The translations under genes were made by a program, and so were the position numbers. DNA of 64,000 nucleotides from Alteribacter natronophilus (lineage in GTDB: Bacteria; Bacillota; Bacilli; Bacillales; Salisediminibacteriaceae), in the NCBI RefSeq assembly GCF_006007885.1, contig NZ_VCRO01000004.1, positions 124,001 through 188,000 on the forward strand. The letters are read 5' to 3'. A model generated the notes under the pieces. The model made no database searches, was not told where the DNA came from, and saw only the letters and a list, made by a program, of their open reading frames with translations. Shown piece by piece: positions 31,675-40,811 of this stretch. The number at the start of each line of letters is the position of its first letter. Position 1 is the stretch's first letter.

Positions 31675-32073
31675 ATGCTCAAACGCGTTGGCACAACGTA
31701 CATTCCTGTGACCCATCCGGAAACGGCTTCCCGCTGGTATAAGGAGAAACTCGGTGCCGAGGAGGAGTACCGTGACGGGGATAAAGCCATTATGAATCTG
31801 GCGGATCAGAGCTTTTTCCTTGTCAAAGCAGCCCGGGACGAGCGGGCGGAATTTACCGACAGCAGCGGCAAAAGACGTTTTACCCTCACTTTCGAAGTCG
31901 ACGGCCTCACCGCTCTTAAAAATCTCCATGCCGATATGAACGAAAAAGGCGTAAAAACCGGCGACATTGAAAACCGCGGCCACGTCGGTCGCAACTTCGT
32001 GTTTTACGATCAGGACGGTAATCCGTTTGATGTGTGGAGCGAACTCAGTCCGCAATATAAAAACCATCTCTAA
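31675..32073 (+). CDS. VOC family protein
   Basis: 132 residues. KRVGTTYIPVTHPETASRWY and FYDQDGNPFDVWSE are the paired VOC signatures; they form a small glyoxalase-like barrel. Putative ligands include the His of PVTHPE and the late acidic residue. Substrate unknown. An AGGAGGAACTGCAC site precedes the ATG. A GC-rich palindromic element lies 22 bases upstream and may affect its expression. Confidence 0.8.
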   Translation: MLKRVGTTYIPVTHPETASRWYKEKLGAEEEYRDGDKAIMNLADQSFFLVKAARDERAEFTDSSGKRRFTLTFEVDGLTALKNLHADMNEKGVKTGDIENRGHVGRNFVFYDQDGNPFDVWSELSPQYKNHL

Positions 32074-32132
32074 CAAGCCCTCACCGTAACCCCAAATCAC
32101 TGGTAGCGTCTGTAAAAGTGGAGGTGCAGCCG

Positions 32133-32741
32133 ATGAAACAAACGTATTTTGCAGGCGCAAGTGCATGCCTGCTATTCCTGTCTGCATGCGGGACAGGTGG
32201 GCAGGACGACGAATACCGGGCAGACGGCACGGCCGGAGAAGGTTCGGAAGATGAAGCAGAAGGGCAGGAAAGAGAGCTTCAGACAAGTGACGAAGCAGAG
32301 GACGGGGACTTTACCTACCGGATTTGGCTCGATGAAGCCTACTACCAGGAGTACGAGGAAATTCTCCTCCACGCCGAGCTGACGTACACGGGCGATGAAG
32401 AGGAAATCGATATCACCCATAACCCCTCGCCGTTCTGGTTTCCGATGGAGGAACGGGACAGAGGCTTTGAGGTTGGTTATTACCAGATCGATATGGGTGG
32501 AGGAACAACCTTTGGTCCAGGCGATTCCATAACGGAGACATTTGAAGGACCCGCAGGCGGTTATGGTGAAACGGATCCCGAGTCATACCGGACTTTTATG
32601 GAGGACATTCATGAAAACGAAGGATTTCCGAAAGGGCATTACGTGGTGAACGGCTATGCTGAATTCACCGTCATGGAAGGGAAGCAGGGTGGTGACCACA
32701 TCCGGCTGGAGGGTGAAGTGGAATTCATTGTCGGTGAGTAG
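32133..32741 (+). CDS. Lipoprotein of unknown function
   Basis: 202 residues with a lipoprotein signal (lipobox LSAC, Cys near residue 20), a very acidic linker (Glu/Asp rich, about 25-60) and a beta-rich domain that recalls the intracellular proteinase inhibitor BsuPI type (YEEILLHAELTYTGDEEEI, VVNGYAEFTV). It is anchored outside the membrane. ATG at 32133 has GGAGGTG at 6 bases. The family call is tentative. Confidence 0.6.
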   Translation: MKQTYFAGASACLLFLSACGTGGQDDEYRADGTAGEGSEDEAEGQERELQTSDEAEDGDFTYRIWLDEAYYQEYEEILLHAELTYTGDEEEIDITHNPSPFWFPMEERDRGFEVGYYQIDMGGGTTFGPGDSITETFEGPAGGYGETDPESYRTFMEDIHENEGFPKGHYVVNGYAEFTVMEGKQGGDHIRLEGEVEFIVGE

Positions 32742-32761
32742 CCTTTCTTCATCCCCCGGAG

Positions 32762-32791
32762 AGTCCGCCTGTACACCGGCGGGCTTTTTTT
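32762..32791 (+). terminator. Rho-independent terminator
   Basis: GTCCGCC pairs with GGCGGGC, followed by seven T. Confidence 0.85.
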
Positions 32792-32986
32792 CGTCCACTC
32801 ACGACAAAAAAGCCGGGAAACTGTCGTTTAAACAAACGTTTATTTAACCCGCATACCGTGTCGAAGTAAAAGAAACGACCATCCTGTTCCGAGTCGAAAC
32901 AGCGGTCAGGCTATTTCCCGGGAAAGGAATCACGACGCCTTGTGTCGAAAGGAGTACCGGTGATTAAAAAGGAGTGAAGCTGAAAC

Positions 32987-33505
32987 ATGGTCTTTCTGCC
33001 GAAAAGGATCCGCGGCTACTGGTGGTACAGTTCAGCTGTGGCACTGCTCGTCGTATTCTCCTTTTTCATTCCGGCATTCCACGCCGAATCCCAGGCAGCA
33101 GGCTTGTTTTTCGGCATCACCGGGTTGATTGCCACTGTGTTTTTCGTCTGGACGGCTGCGGAGGTGAAATACATACTTGATACGCGCGGACTGAAAGTGA
33201 AAGCAGGGCCGTTCCGGTCTGTGATTTCCTATGACCGGATTACGTTGGTCGCTCCTGCAAAAGACACTATGGGCGGGTTTCGGATGATGCTTTCACCAGG
33301 AGGAATCCAGATTCACTACGAAGGCGGCTTCAATACTGACGTAAAAATTTCTCCGGGGGATCAGGCCGGATTTGTCCGGGCACTGAAAGACCGGTGCCCG
33401 GGCTTAAAGATAGACTCTGAACTTGCCGTTAAAATTCAGCTTGATAGACATATTAACCAGCAGGAAACCGGGAGGACCTCACATGTGGAAAAAACAGAGG
33501 ATTGA
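32987..33505 (+). CDS. PH-domain membrane protein
   Basis: 172 residues: two N-terminal membrane segments (about 14-32 and 38-55), then a pleckstrin-like region (KYILDTRGLKVKAGPFRSVISYDRITLVAP) typical of bacterial PH-domain membrane proteins (YdbT/bPH group), of unknown role. It overlaps the next gene's TTG start by four bases. ATG at 32987 follows AAGGAGTGAAG. Confidence 0.65.
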   Translation: MVFLPKRIRGYWWYSSAVALLVVFSFFIPAFHAESQAAGLFFGITGLIATVFFVWTAAEVKYILDTRGLKVKAGPFRSVISYDRITLVAPAKDTMGGFRMMLSPGGIQIHYEGGFNTDVKISPGDQAGFVRALKDRCPGLKIDSELAVKIQLDRHINQQETGRTSHVEKTED

Positions 33506-34452
33506 GTGAAACCGAACGCGGAACGTTTGAAGTATTTACAGCGGGTACAGGAGATCCGGTCTGCGTCACCCATCTTTACAGCGCCTTTAACGAACGGGGA
33601 AACTACTTTGCCGATACCCTGACAGAAGCGTTTGAGGTTTATCTCGTGAACCTGAAAGGTGCCGGAAACTCTGAGCCTGTCAAAGATGAACAGGACATGA
33701 GCATGGAATCAGGTGTACGGGATCTTGAAGCAGTGCGAAAATCGCTCGGGCTCTCCCGCTGGGCGTTTGCAGGCCATTCCACAGGCGGGATGCTCGGTCT
33801 CGTGTACGCTATCGTGCATCCCGAATCCCTCACAAAACTTCTCGCAGGAGGAGCGGCAGCCTCCAACGAATATATGAAACACGAAGGGAGCATGTACAGT
33901 CCCGCAAGCCCCCTCAATAAAAGGGTGCTTGCGTGCCTGAAGGTGCTTCAGTCGACTGAATCTACGACTGATGAACGAAAGGCGGCCGGACGGGAATGGA
34001 CGGAAATGTCCCTTTACGCTCCGGAAAACTATGATCAGTACTTCTCTCAGCCGAGCAGCGGCAGTGTGGTGAAGGAGCGTCTCGATTACTACTCGTTCAA
34101 GGAACTGCCTGACTTCGATCTCAGAGACAGCCTGAAGAAAGTCCAGATCCCGGCCTGGATCTACTGCGGCCGCCACGATACCCAGTGTCCTCACGTGTTT
34201 TCGGAGGAAATAGCGGCTCTCATTCCAGGCGCCCGGCTCATCACCTTTGAAAAAAGCAATCATTCACCTTTTCTCGAGGAAAAGGAACTGTTCTGTGATA
34301 TGGTTAATTCGTTTCGGGAAAAAGTAAGAACGGAGACAATAACAAATGAAAACATTCACGGAGGTGAACCGCATGAATATCGTAACCTTTCAAACCGACA
34401 TCATTCCCGGCGATCCGGAGGCGAACCGGCAGGCCATGAAAGAGCGCTTTGA
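33502..34452 (+). CDS. Alpha/beta hydrolase
   Basis: 316 residues in the open frame. The nucleophile elbow is FAGHSTGGMLG (Ser near residue 93), the acidic residue lies in YCGRHDTQCP, and the final His in SNHSPFLEE, giving a proline-iminopeptidase-like alpha/beta hydrolase. The start is TTG at 33502, overlapping the previous stop, with no clear ribosome binding site, so translation is probably coupled. The last about 35 residues (after VNSFREKV) run 80 bases into the nitrilase gene and are basic and unlike the family, suggesting loss of the original stop or a frameshift. Confidence 0.75.
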   Translation: MSETERGTFEVFTAGTGDPVCVTHLYSAFNERGNYFADTLTEAFEVYLVNLKGAGNSEPVKDEQDMSMESGVRDLEAVRKSLGLSRWAFAGHSTGGMLGLVYAIVHPESLTKLLAGGAAASNEYMKHEGSMYSPASPLNKRVLACLKVLQSTESTTDERKAAGREWTEMSLYAPENYDQYFSQPSSGSVVKERLDYYSFKELPDFDLRDSLKKVQIPAWIYCGRHDTQCPHVFSEEIAALIPGARLITFEKSNHSPFLEEKELFCDMVNSFREKVRTETITNENIHGGEPHEYRNLSNRHHSRRSGGEPAGHERAL

Positions 34453-35158
34453 GCGGGAGGTGAGCGCCGCAGATACCGACCTCGTCGTGCTGCCGGAAAT
34501 GTGGACGACCGCCTACACCCTGCCCGACCTCCACCGGCATGCCGAGGAAATGGAAAGCAAAACGGTGGAACTCCTGCAGCAGCTTGCAGTCAAAAACAAT
34601 GTACATATCGTAGGCGGGTCCATCGCTGTTCTTGAAGAGGAGAAAGTATATAACCGGGCAATCGTGATCGACCGCAGTGGGAAACTCGTCTATCACTACG
34701 ACAAACTTCATCTTGTTCCCATGCTCAACGAACCTTACTACCTTGCCCCAGGTCGGGAAAAAGTAAAAGTGTTTGAGCTTGATGGTGTGAAGATGGGGCT
34801 CATCATCTGTTACGACCTGCGCTTTCCGGAAATTATCCGCCAGCTGGCTCTTGAAGGGGCCCAGGCCCTGTTTATTCCCGCCGAGTGGCCCGATGCCCGT
34901 GCCGGTCACTGGGAAATCCTTCAGCAGGCAAGAGCCATCGAAAATCAGATGTACGTAATCTCCTCCAATCGGATCGGCAGCTACGACGGTGTTGATTTTG
35001 CCGGCCGGTCCATGATTACGGACCCCTGGGGGAACATCCTGGCGAAGGGAAGCCCTGATCAGGAGGAGTTTCTGCATACGTCCCTTGATCTGGAAAATGT
35101 TAAAGACGTGCGCCGCAGGGTCCCGATTTTTGACAGCCGGGTTCCGGAGTTTTATTAA
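34373..35158 (+). CDS. Carbon-nitrogen hydrolase (omega-amidase/MtnU-like)
   Basis: 261 residues of the nitrilase superfamily with the complete Glu-Lys-Cys triad: LPEMWTTAY, YDKLHLVP and IICYDLRFPE. The overall pattern (TAYTLPDLHRHAEE, NVHIVGGSIAVLEE) is that of omega-amidases, including MtnU (YkrU) of B. subtilis methionine salvage, which cleaves alpha-ketoglutaramate or alpha-ketosuccinamate-type amides. Its substrate here is inferred. ATG at 34373 follows GGAGGTG and lies inside the preceding hydrolase frame. Confidence 0.85.
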   Translation: MNIVTFQTDIIPGDPEANRQAMKERFEREVSAADTDLVVLPEMWTTAYTLPDLHRHAEEMESKTVELLQQLAVKNNVHIVGGSIAVLEEEKVYNRAIVIDRSGKLVYHYDKLHLVPMLNEPYYLAPGREKVKVFELDGVKMGLIICYDLRFPEIIRQLALEGAQALFIPAEWPDARAGHWEILQQARAIENQMYVISSNRIGSYDGVDFAGRSMITDPWGNILAKGSPDQEEFLHTSLDLENVKDVRRRVPIFDSRVPEFY

Positions 35159-35178
35159 TATCAGGGAGGATGAGCCAA

Positions 35179-35943
35179 ATGAGAACACCATCCCGGATTC
35201 GTGGAGAAATCCGAAGTGGGGCATGGAACACACCCACAACAGGTGTCTGTTCTGATTATCTTCAGACAAACCTTGTTGTAATGCCGAAGATATATGCGGC
35301 CGACTTCCAGGAGTATGCAAAGCTAAACCCGAAACCCTGTCCGGTGCTTGAGCAGCTGCCGCCGGGGTCCTGGAGTCCGGTGCTGGCTCCGGATGCCGAC
35401 ATCCGTAAAGACCTTCCGGGTTACAGGGTGTACAGGAACGGGGCACTGACAGACCGGCTGACGTCCATTGAGGAGCTTTGGCAGGACGACTTCGTCAGTT
35501 TTTTAATCGGGTGCAGTTTCACTTTTGAAGATGCTCTCGTAACTGAGGGAGTCCCGCTTCGCCATATCACGGAGAACAAAAACGTGGCCATGTATAAAAC
35601 AAGTATTGATACAGAGCCTGCCGGTCCTTTCGGGGGGGAAATGGTAGTTTCCATGAGGCCGGTTCGCAAGGATAAAGTCATTCTGGCATATGAAATTACA
35701 GGCCGTTTTCCAAAAGTTCACGGGGCACCTGTACACGCTGGTGACCCTGAGAGGATCGGAATAGCTGATTTGAATCGTCCTGATTACGGAGAGGCCGTTG
35801 AGGTGCGCCACGATGAAGTCCCGGTATTCTGGGCCTGCGGCGTTACTCCCCAGGAAGCTATTCTCCAAGCAAGATTACCGATTGTCATTACTCATGAGCC
35901 GGGACATATGTTTGTGACGGATAAAAAGTACGATGAACTCTAA
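35179..35943 (+). CDS. DUF1445 (YcsI-like) putative hydro-lyase
   Basis: 254 residues. GVCSDYLQTNLVVMPK, DDFVSFLIGCSFTFEDAL, GPFGGEMVVSMRPV and VFWACGVTPQEAI fit the DUF1445/YcsI group; some members are D-glutamate cyclases, while others are annotated as hydro-lyases linked to amide or glutamate metabolism. ATG at 35179 has GGGAGG at 9 bases; the ATG at 35170 abuts that site. It follows the nitrilase gene by 20 bases, so both may act in amide breakdown. Confidence 0.8.
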   Translation: MRTPSRIRGEIRSGAWNTPTTGVCSDYLQTNLVVMPKIYAADFQEYAKLNPKPCPVLEQLPPGSWSPVLAPDADIRKDLPGYRVYRNGALTDRLTSIEELWQDDFVSFLIGCSFTFEDALVTEGVPLRHITENKNVAMYKTSIDTEPAGPFGGEMVVSMRPVRKDKVILAYEITGRFPKVHGAPVHAGDPERIGIADLNRPDYGEAVEVRHDEVPVFWACGVTPQEAILQARLPIVITHEPGHMFVTDKKYDEL

Positions 35944-36005
35944 TTGAATCGGACGTCCCTTCGCAGAGGCGTTCAAGAGCACTACAAAAATAATTAGAAT
36001 CTGCA

Positions 36006-36036
36006 AAACGCCGCTCCCGGACTGGGAGCGGCGTTT
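36006..36036. terminator. Bidirectional hairpin terminator
   Basis: AAACGCCGCTCCC at 36006 pairs with GGGAGCGGCGTTT at 36024. It serves convergent genes: the DUF1445 gene on plus and prsA on minus (followed by TTTT there). Confidence 0.75.
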
Positions 36037-36058
36037 CACATGTTCAGGCTCTGGACTT

Positions 36059-36976
36059 TTATTCCGTATCCTGTGCAGGTTCTCCAAGGTCAAACAGCTC
36101 ATCCATACCATCGATTTGCACCTCAAGCAGTTCCTCGCTGATCAGGGATCCGATCCGGCTGTGGGCTTCTGCAGGATCCACTTTTTCGTTCACGATTGAG
36201 TTCCTGATTTCCCGTTTCTGTTCCTCGAGGCTTTCTTCACTATCACCCGGATCTCTTTTATCGGTCACTTTAATAATATGGTAGCCGAACTGTGTGGCTA
36301 CAGGATCGCTGATGTCACCAGGATCCATGCTGAAGGCAGCCTCTTCAAATTCCGGTACCATCATACCTGTGGCGAAAAAGCCCAGGTCTCCACCGCTGTC
36401 TGAGTTGGAAGGGTCTGTAGAGTATTCGGCTGCAAGCTCACTGAAATCGGCTCCTTCATCGAGAAGTGTTTTCACTTCCTCTGCCGTATCAGAATCGTCA
36501 ACGAGAATATGACTGGCCTCGACTTCGGTGTTCATATCAGCATAGCGCGCTTCAATCTCTTCATCCGTGACTTCTATACCGTCCGCTTTAGCTTCTTCCT
36601 GCAGGAGGGTCACCTTGACCATGTTCCGGAAGGAGGCTTCGTTTCCATATCCCTGCTGGTCAAGCCACAGATCAAAGTCTTCTCCAATCTGTTCTTTCAG
36701 CATGTCCACTTCCCGCTCCACATCCTGGTCACTGACTGTGTAGTGCTCCTCCAGAATCTGAATGGTGACAAGTTCCTGCAGAACTGTTTTGCCGAAACGG
36801 TCGACCAGCGCTTCATAGAACTCATCCCCGGTAATGACGCCTGCTGCTGTTTCCGCTACGACATCGTCACCACTTACCGTTCTTTCCTCCGTGGAGGCGT
36901 CACTTTCATTTCCCGTACAGGCAGTCAGGACGGCAAGTCCCAGTCCGGCTGCGAGTATTCCTGCTGACTTTTTCAT
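36059..36976 (-). CDS. prsA: Foldase PrsA (peptidyl-prolyl isomerase lipoprotein)
   Basis: 305 residues. A lipoprotein signal with LTAC lipobox anchors it outside the membrane. Then follow an N-terminal helical chaperone part, a parvulin domain (VEASHILVDD, FSELAAEYSTDPSNSDSGGDLGFFATG, FGYHIIKVTD) and an acidic C-terminus. PrsA helps secreted proteins such as subtilisins fold after export. The protein is very acidic, as expected for salt- or alkali-adapted organisms. The gene neighbours an M6 protease on the same strand. Confidence 0.92.
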   Translation of the reverse strand: MKKSAGILAAGLGLAVLTACTGNESDASTEERTVSGDDVVAETAAGVITGDEFYEALVDRFGKTVLQELVTIQILEEHYTVSDQDVEREVDMLKEQIGEDFDLWLDQQGYGNEASFRNMVKVTLLQEEAKADGIEVTDEEIEARYADMNTEVEASHILVDDSDTAEEVKTLLDEGADFSELAAEYSTDPSNSDSGGDLGFFATGMMVPEFEEAAFSMDPGDISDPVATQFGYHIIKVTDKRDPGDSEESLEEQKREIRNSIVNEKVDPAEAHSRIGSLISEELLEVQIDGMDELFDLGEPAQDTE

Positions 36977-37041
36977 AAGAAAAGCACTCCTTTACTCAGT
37001 TATGTAAGAGGCGGACCAGAGCCGGTCCGCCCAAAAGGCAA

Positions 37042-39045
37042 TTATCTTCCGTTGCCCCTGCCCGGACCGACACGGCGCGTTGTCTCGGATGACTGGCTTT
37101 CATCTGTTTCGGATGAAGCTGTAAACGTCATCTCTGTCGGACGCGGCCCCTGCCCGCTGCCAGGCTCAGGAATCTGAACGTAAACAGGGACCTCTGCAGT
37201 TTCCCCTGCTTCCACTTCAATCAGGTTGTTTTTGAGCACATGCTCCCAGTCTGCCTCGATATCTGTTTCAAGGCGGAAAATATCAGTTTCTTCACCGGTA
37301 TTGGTGACTTCAAACGTATAAGTGGCGATTCTTCCCGGTGCTGCATGATCGACATCTCCTGCAGCGGCGGTCACTCCGCGCTCATAAGGACCTGCTCCGT
37401 CCAGGTGGCGCACGGCTACCCGGTAGGACAGTGCTTCGTCGTCTGCGACAACCTTATCGAGCACATAGAAGTGGAGGCGGTTATATTCATCCACATATTC
37501 GTTTACAACCCCGTCGGCTGTTCCCGCTTTAAACAGGGAGTTAGCTAGCTGCTGATAGTCACCGAGGGAAAGCATCTCCTCAGTTCCATCAGGCCTTACA
37601 AAGTCGACGAGTTCAATATCCTCCGGATGGGCATCAATAACCCAGATATTCGGCCAGGCTTCATTGTTTCTTGTTTTGGCCATCAGAACCCCTGCATCCA
37701 TCTGGAAGGAGTCAAAGCCTACACGGTCAACGACTTCGATGGTGTAGTTGTTATACCACCGTTCGCCCCGCTGCATGTCTGCACGCCAGTCGTCTTCAAG
37801 ATAATTCCTTGGGGTATGATCCACCATTTCAATGTTGAGGCCGTAAAGACCGTCCCGGCCGAATTGCTCACCGGAAGGAACCGAGCGGCTCAGTACTTCA
37901 GCAAAAACAGGACCTGTTTCCTCCAGATCATCCCGGTTGACGTTCACGTACTGGTCTTCCGTGATGTAGCCCTGTTTGATTTTGTTGCGCAGCATGTGGT
38001 GGGACGGAGCGGAGGCCCCTTCATAGGACGGGATCGTCCAGCGGGTGTGATTTCCGCCCGGTCCGTTAAAGGCACCGCGGCTCATCAGTTCCCACGGTCC
38101 GGAGTACGTCCGGGAAACCGGATCCGCATAAGGGTTGTTATAGTTGTCGAGAAGCTCCATAATGTGGCCGAATTCATGTGCAAATACAGCCATTCCGCTG
38201 CTTTCCCCCTGAAGGGAAATCCCCTGACTGATGTTGGCCCGTGCCCAGAGACTGGATGCTGCCAGCCACGAAGTCCACGATACGTATCGGGTGTTGGCCC
38301 AGTTATTCAGCTCGTCCCGGTACTCTTCCGGCGGACCGAATTCGTCCGTCACGTCCTCCGGATTTTCAAACATCATTTCACCGAACTGCTGCCACACGTC
38401 GGATTCGTTGTAGCCTGCATGAACGATAAACGTAAAATCGTAGTCAATACCGGAATCTTCAATATCCTCTTCTGCAGCCGCCAGCGCGTGGTTCATCAGG
38501 TTATAGGTGCTGTAACCCTCAGGCATGTCCACCTGCTGGCCGAATTCACCCATCCCGTACTGGAACATGTTGTGCTCCATTTCATAGACACCGTAGGCAT
38601 CGAGATCCACCGCCCACTGGCCAAAGGAATTCTCCCGCCAGAACTCATCAATCGTACGGTAGTGGTTCAGCTCAGACGGCGTATTTAAGTAATCCAGCCA
38701 CCACTGCGGAAGCTCTTCACGGGGAATATCACCAACGCCGATCGGGTTTCCGGCAGGGTCGGACCCCTCAGGCTGGCTCAGGATAAATTCCTGGTCGGGG
38801 AAGTCCACGAGGACAATAGCCCCTTTTATGTCGAGTTCGGGTTCAATATGATCCGCCTCGTTCCAGTTGATCCCGGGAATCGGCCTGTAATCGTCCCATG
38901 TCATATCGCGCGGGAGTTCCCACGTTTCCTCATCAATCGGATCGGGAAATTCTGACTGACCTGGTGGAGAAGCAAAAGCGGTAGTCGAGGAAAAGAGAAG
39001 CAGTCCGGTGAGAGAAAGAAGTAATGGTGTTTTTTTTACCTTCAC
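37042..39045 (-). CDS. M6 family metalloprotease (immune inhibitor A-like)
   Basis: 667 residues with a signal peptide (about 1-25). Zinc motif HEFGHIMELLDNY near residue 290 and ELMSRGAFNGPGGNHTRW are M6 peptidase signatures; the C-terminal about 90 residues form a beta-sandwich (YTFEVTNTGEETDIFRLETD) with a low-complexity Gly/Arg tail. InhA-like proteases degrade extracellular proteins and in B. cereus belong to regulons of stationary-phase regulators. GTG at 39045 follows AAAGGAGGGC. The protein is shorter than B. cereus InhA1. Confidence 0.88.
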   Translation of the reverse strand: MKVKKTPLLLSLTGLLLFSSTTAFASPPGQSEFPDPIDEETWELPRDMTWDDYRPIPGINWNEADHIEPELDIKGAIVLVDFPDQEFILSQPEGSDPAGNPIGVGDIPREELPQWWLDYLNTPSELNHYRTIDEFWRENSFGQWAVDLDAYGVYEMEHNMFQYGMGEFGQQVDMPEGYSTYNLMNHALAAAEEDIEDSGIDYDFTFIVHAGYNESDVWQQFGEMMFENPEDVTDEFGPPEEYRDELNNWANTRYVSWTSWLAASSLWARANISQGISLQGESSGMAVFAHEFGHIMELLDNYNNPYADPVSRTYSGPWELMSRGAFNGPGGNHTRWTIPSYEGASAPSHHMLRNKIKQGYITEDQYVNVNRDDLEETGPVFAEVLSRSVPSGEQFGRDGLYGLNIEMVDHTPRNYLEDDWRADMQRGERWYNNYTIEVVDRVGFDSFQMDAGVLMAKTRNNEAWPNIWVIDAHPEDIELVDFVRPDGTEEMLSLGDYQQLANSLFKAGTADGVVNEYVDEYNRLHFYVLDKVVADDEALSYRVAVRHLDGAGPYERGVTAAAGDVDHAAPGRIATYTFEVTNTGEETDIFRLETDIEADWEHVLKNNLIEVEAGETAEVPVYVQIPEPGSGQGPRPTEMTFTASSETDESQSSETTRRVGPGRGNGR

Positions 39046-39382
39046 AATAGCCCTCCTTTAATAATTGAACTCAGTCTCAGTCGAGCCCGTCTTCACCTCC
39101 TTGAAGTTCTGGCATTTAGACACCCTAAACATAACAAATATTACGAATATTTAGTATTCCTAAATTTAAGTTGAGCAGAAAGTATGAGGGCGGAAGAGAG
39201 TGAAAGTATATGAGAATAATGAGAGAGTATAGTACTGAGGACAGGAGGAAGCTAATTTGGGAAAAATGGAGTGGAAAAGTTTTAGAGGAAAAATATCGTG
39301 AGGCAGCAGGTTTGGGGATGCGTGTGAAAAAAAGCCCGGGTCTTTTCGGACGGCAGGATGCAGAAACCCTGACGGGAGAGGT
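39046..39382. other. Intergenic region upstream of the M6 protease
   Basis: About 340 bases. It holds an AT-rich palindrome, AAATATT-ACG-AATATTT (39136-39152), about 95 bases before the GTG start and a candidate regulator site. A frame of 90 codons at 39210-39482 has no ribosome binding site and crosses a terminator, so no gene is called. Confidence 0.4.
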
Positions 39383-39416
39383 AAAAAAAGGGGGCAGACC
39401 TTTACGGCCCGCCCCA
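39383..39416 (-). terminator. Rho-independent terminator
   Basis: On the minus strand GGGGCGGGC pairs with GTCTGCCCC, followed by a run of seven T; ends the dehydrogenase gene. Confidence 0.8.
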
Positions 39417-39424
39417 ATTACTAT

Positions 39425-40399
39425 TCAGTACCCTTTCCCGTATTCCAGCTCGTTAACCGGAAGCGACTTACCGGCCACATAGGCTTTCAGGTTTGGAATG
39501 AAAATATCCTCCATCACCCGCTCGTTGTAGTAGACCGTCGACCCGGACGTATGCGGGGTGACAATCACCTGCTTCATCTCCCAGAGCGGGCTGTCATCAC
39601 CGAGCGGCTCCTTTTCAAACACATCCAGTCCGGCTCCGGCGATTGTACCGGCTTCAAGCGCCTGAATGAGTTCTTCTTCAACGACGAGTCCGCCGCGGCC
39701 GATATTGATAAAAAAGGCGGTTTCCTTCATGAGGTTAAACTGCTTTTTTCCAAACATCTGAGACGTGTCGTCGGTCAGAGGAAGCGTTGCGATTACGTAG
39801 TCACAACGGGGCAGGAGCTCATCAAGCCTGTCCGGCGTAGTCATCTCGTCAATCCATTCGCAAGGTTCTCCGGAGCGTCGGACGCCGAGGGTCCTCATGC
39901 CGAATGCCTTCAAGAGGCGTGCCGTTTCCCGGCCGATGGACCCGGCCCCCACGACGGCTGCTGTTTTCCCGTGCATTTCCAGCCCGTTATTTGCGTGGTG
40001 CCACGTTTTCGTCTGCTGCTGGCGGACGTATGTATGGATGTTTCTCGTCAGGCCGAGCATAAGGGCGAGAATGGTTTCTGATATCGGATTGGCGTGCACT
40101 CCGTTGGCACTGGTCGTTGTTACGCTGCCTTCCTCGAGTTCAGCGAGGGGCAGTCCGTTAATGCCCGCGCTCCACGTCTGCAGCCAGCGAAGATTCGATG
40201 AACCGTTTCTGACCGGATCGTTCATTTCTTTTTTCCAGCCGGCGATTACTTCGGCGTCCTGGATGTGGGGAAGCCACACATCGCTTTCTTTACCGGCAAT
40301 CACGTCCCAGTCAGGGACAATTGATTTCACTTCCTCAAGGTGGAGGTCGGCAATATTATGGGTGATCAGCAGTTTCCGCGCAGAATCGGATTGGGACAT
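39425..40399 (-). CDS. D-2-hydroxyacid dehydrogenase family protein
   Basis: 324 residues. TAAVVGAGSIGRETARLLKAFG is the NAD(P)-binding loop; LPRCDYVIATLPLTDDT, INIGRGGLVVEEELIQAL and DVFEKEPLGDDSPLW, with HTSG in place of the more usual HxxG His motif, identify the family. Active-site Arg, Glu and His equivalents are present. The substrate is not known; the sequence is nearest to the GhrA/YkoK-type reductases. ATG at 40399 has GGAGG at 7 bases; the longer frame from 40474 has none. Confidence 0.85.
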   Translation of the reverse strand: MSQSDSARKLLITHNIADLHLEEVKSIVPDWDVIAGKESDVWLPHIQDAEVIAGWKKEMNDPVRNGSSNLRWLQTWSAGINGLPLAELEEGSVTTTSANGVHANPISETILALMLGLTRNIHTYVRQQQTKTWHHANNGLEMHGKTAAVVGAGSIGRETARLLKAFGMRTLGVRRSGEPCEWIDEMTTPDRLDELLPRCDYVIATLPLTDDTSQMFGKKQFNLMKETAFFINIGRGGLVVEEELIQALEAGTIAGAGLDVFEKEPLGDDSPLWEMKQVIVTPHTSGSTVYYNERVMEDIFIPNLKAYVAGKSLPVNELEYGKGY

Positions 40400-40590
40400 C
40401 GTAAACTCCTCCAGTTCGTCATTTGGTTTCATAAAAAAAGTATAGCATAGACCAGGTAAACGAACGGGAGTCATAAACCGTCAGAATCGAACGGAAACCA
40501 GCTTACAAAAAATTTACATTGTACATGTTTGGAAATTCTGATGGGGGGTACTTAAAAGTAATAGATGGAAAAACGAGGAGGAATCATACT

Positions 40591-40749
40591 TTGGAATTGC
40601 GACGGCAGATTATCATTCAGGAACTGAACAGGGAAGGTGTCTTTGAAACTGAAGATGGCCGCATCATTACACAGCTTTCACTCCAGGAACTCGAACTTGA
40701 AAAGTGCCGTTACACCAACAGAATGATGCTCGAGGAAGCAGGAAGCTGA
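40591..40749 (+). CDS. FbpA-like small protein
   Basis: 52 residues from a TTG at 40591, with GAGGAGG at 9 bases. LRRQIIIQELNREGVFETEDGRIITQLSLQELE is similar in layout to Fur-regulated basic proteins (FbpA type: helix, GVY/F-x-x-x-GR-x-L-x-x-LSL-x-ELE), which in B. subtilis help iron-sparing regulation. This copy is not strongly basic and no Fur box is visible upstream, so its role may differ. A terminator follows. Confidence 0.55.
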   Translation: MELRRQIIIQELNREGVFETEDGRIITQLSLQELELEKCRYTNRMMLEEAGS

Positions 40750-40783
40750 TGGAAAACCGAGCTTCTTCCGCTGCCGGAAGGAG

Positions 40784-40811
40784 GCCGCTGCCGAAGCGGC
40801 TTATTTTTTTT
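40784..40811 (+). terminator. Rho-independent terminator
   Basis: GCCGCT and AGCGGC arms, then TTATTTTTTTT. Confidence 0.8.

Noticed and set aside
34304-35446. 380-codon frame on the minus strand
   Set aside because: It is a shadow of the nitrilase and DUF1445 genes, both of which have full family signatures.
37627-38688. Long frame of 353 codons on the plus strand
   Set aside because: It is antisense to the M6 protease gene, whose motifs are clear; the frame is a shadow of biased codon use.
39210-39482. 90-codon frame upstream of the dehydrogenase gene
   Set aside because: It has no ribosome binding site, runs across the terminator at 39383-39416 and into the opposite gene.
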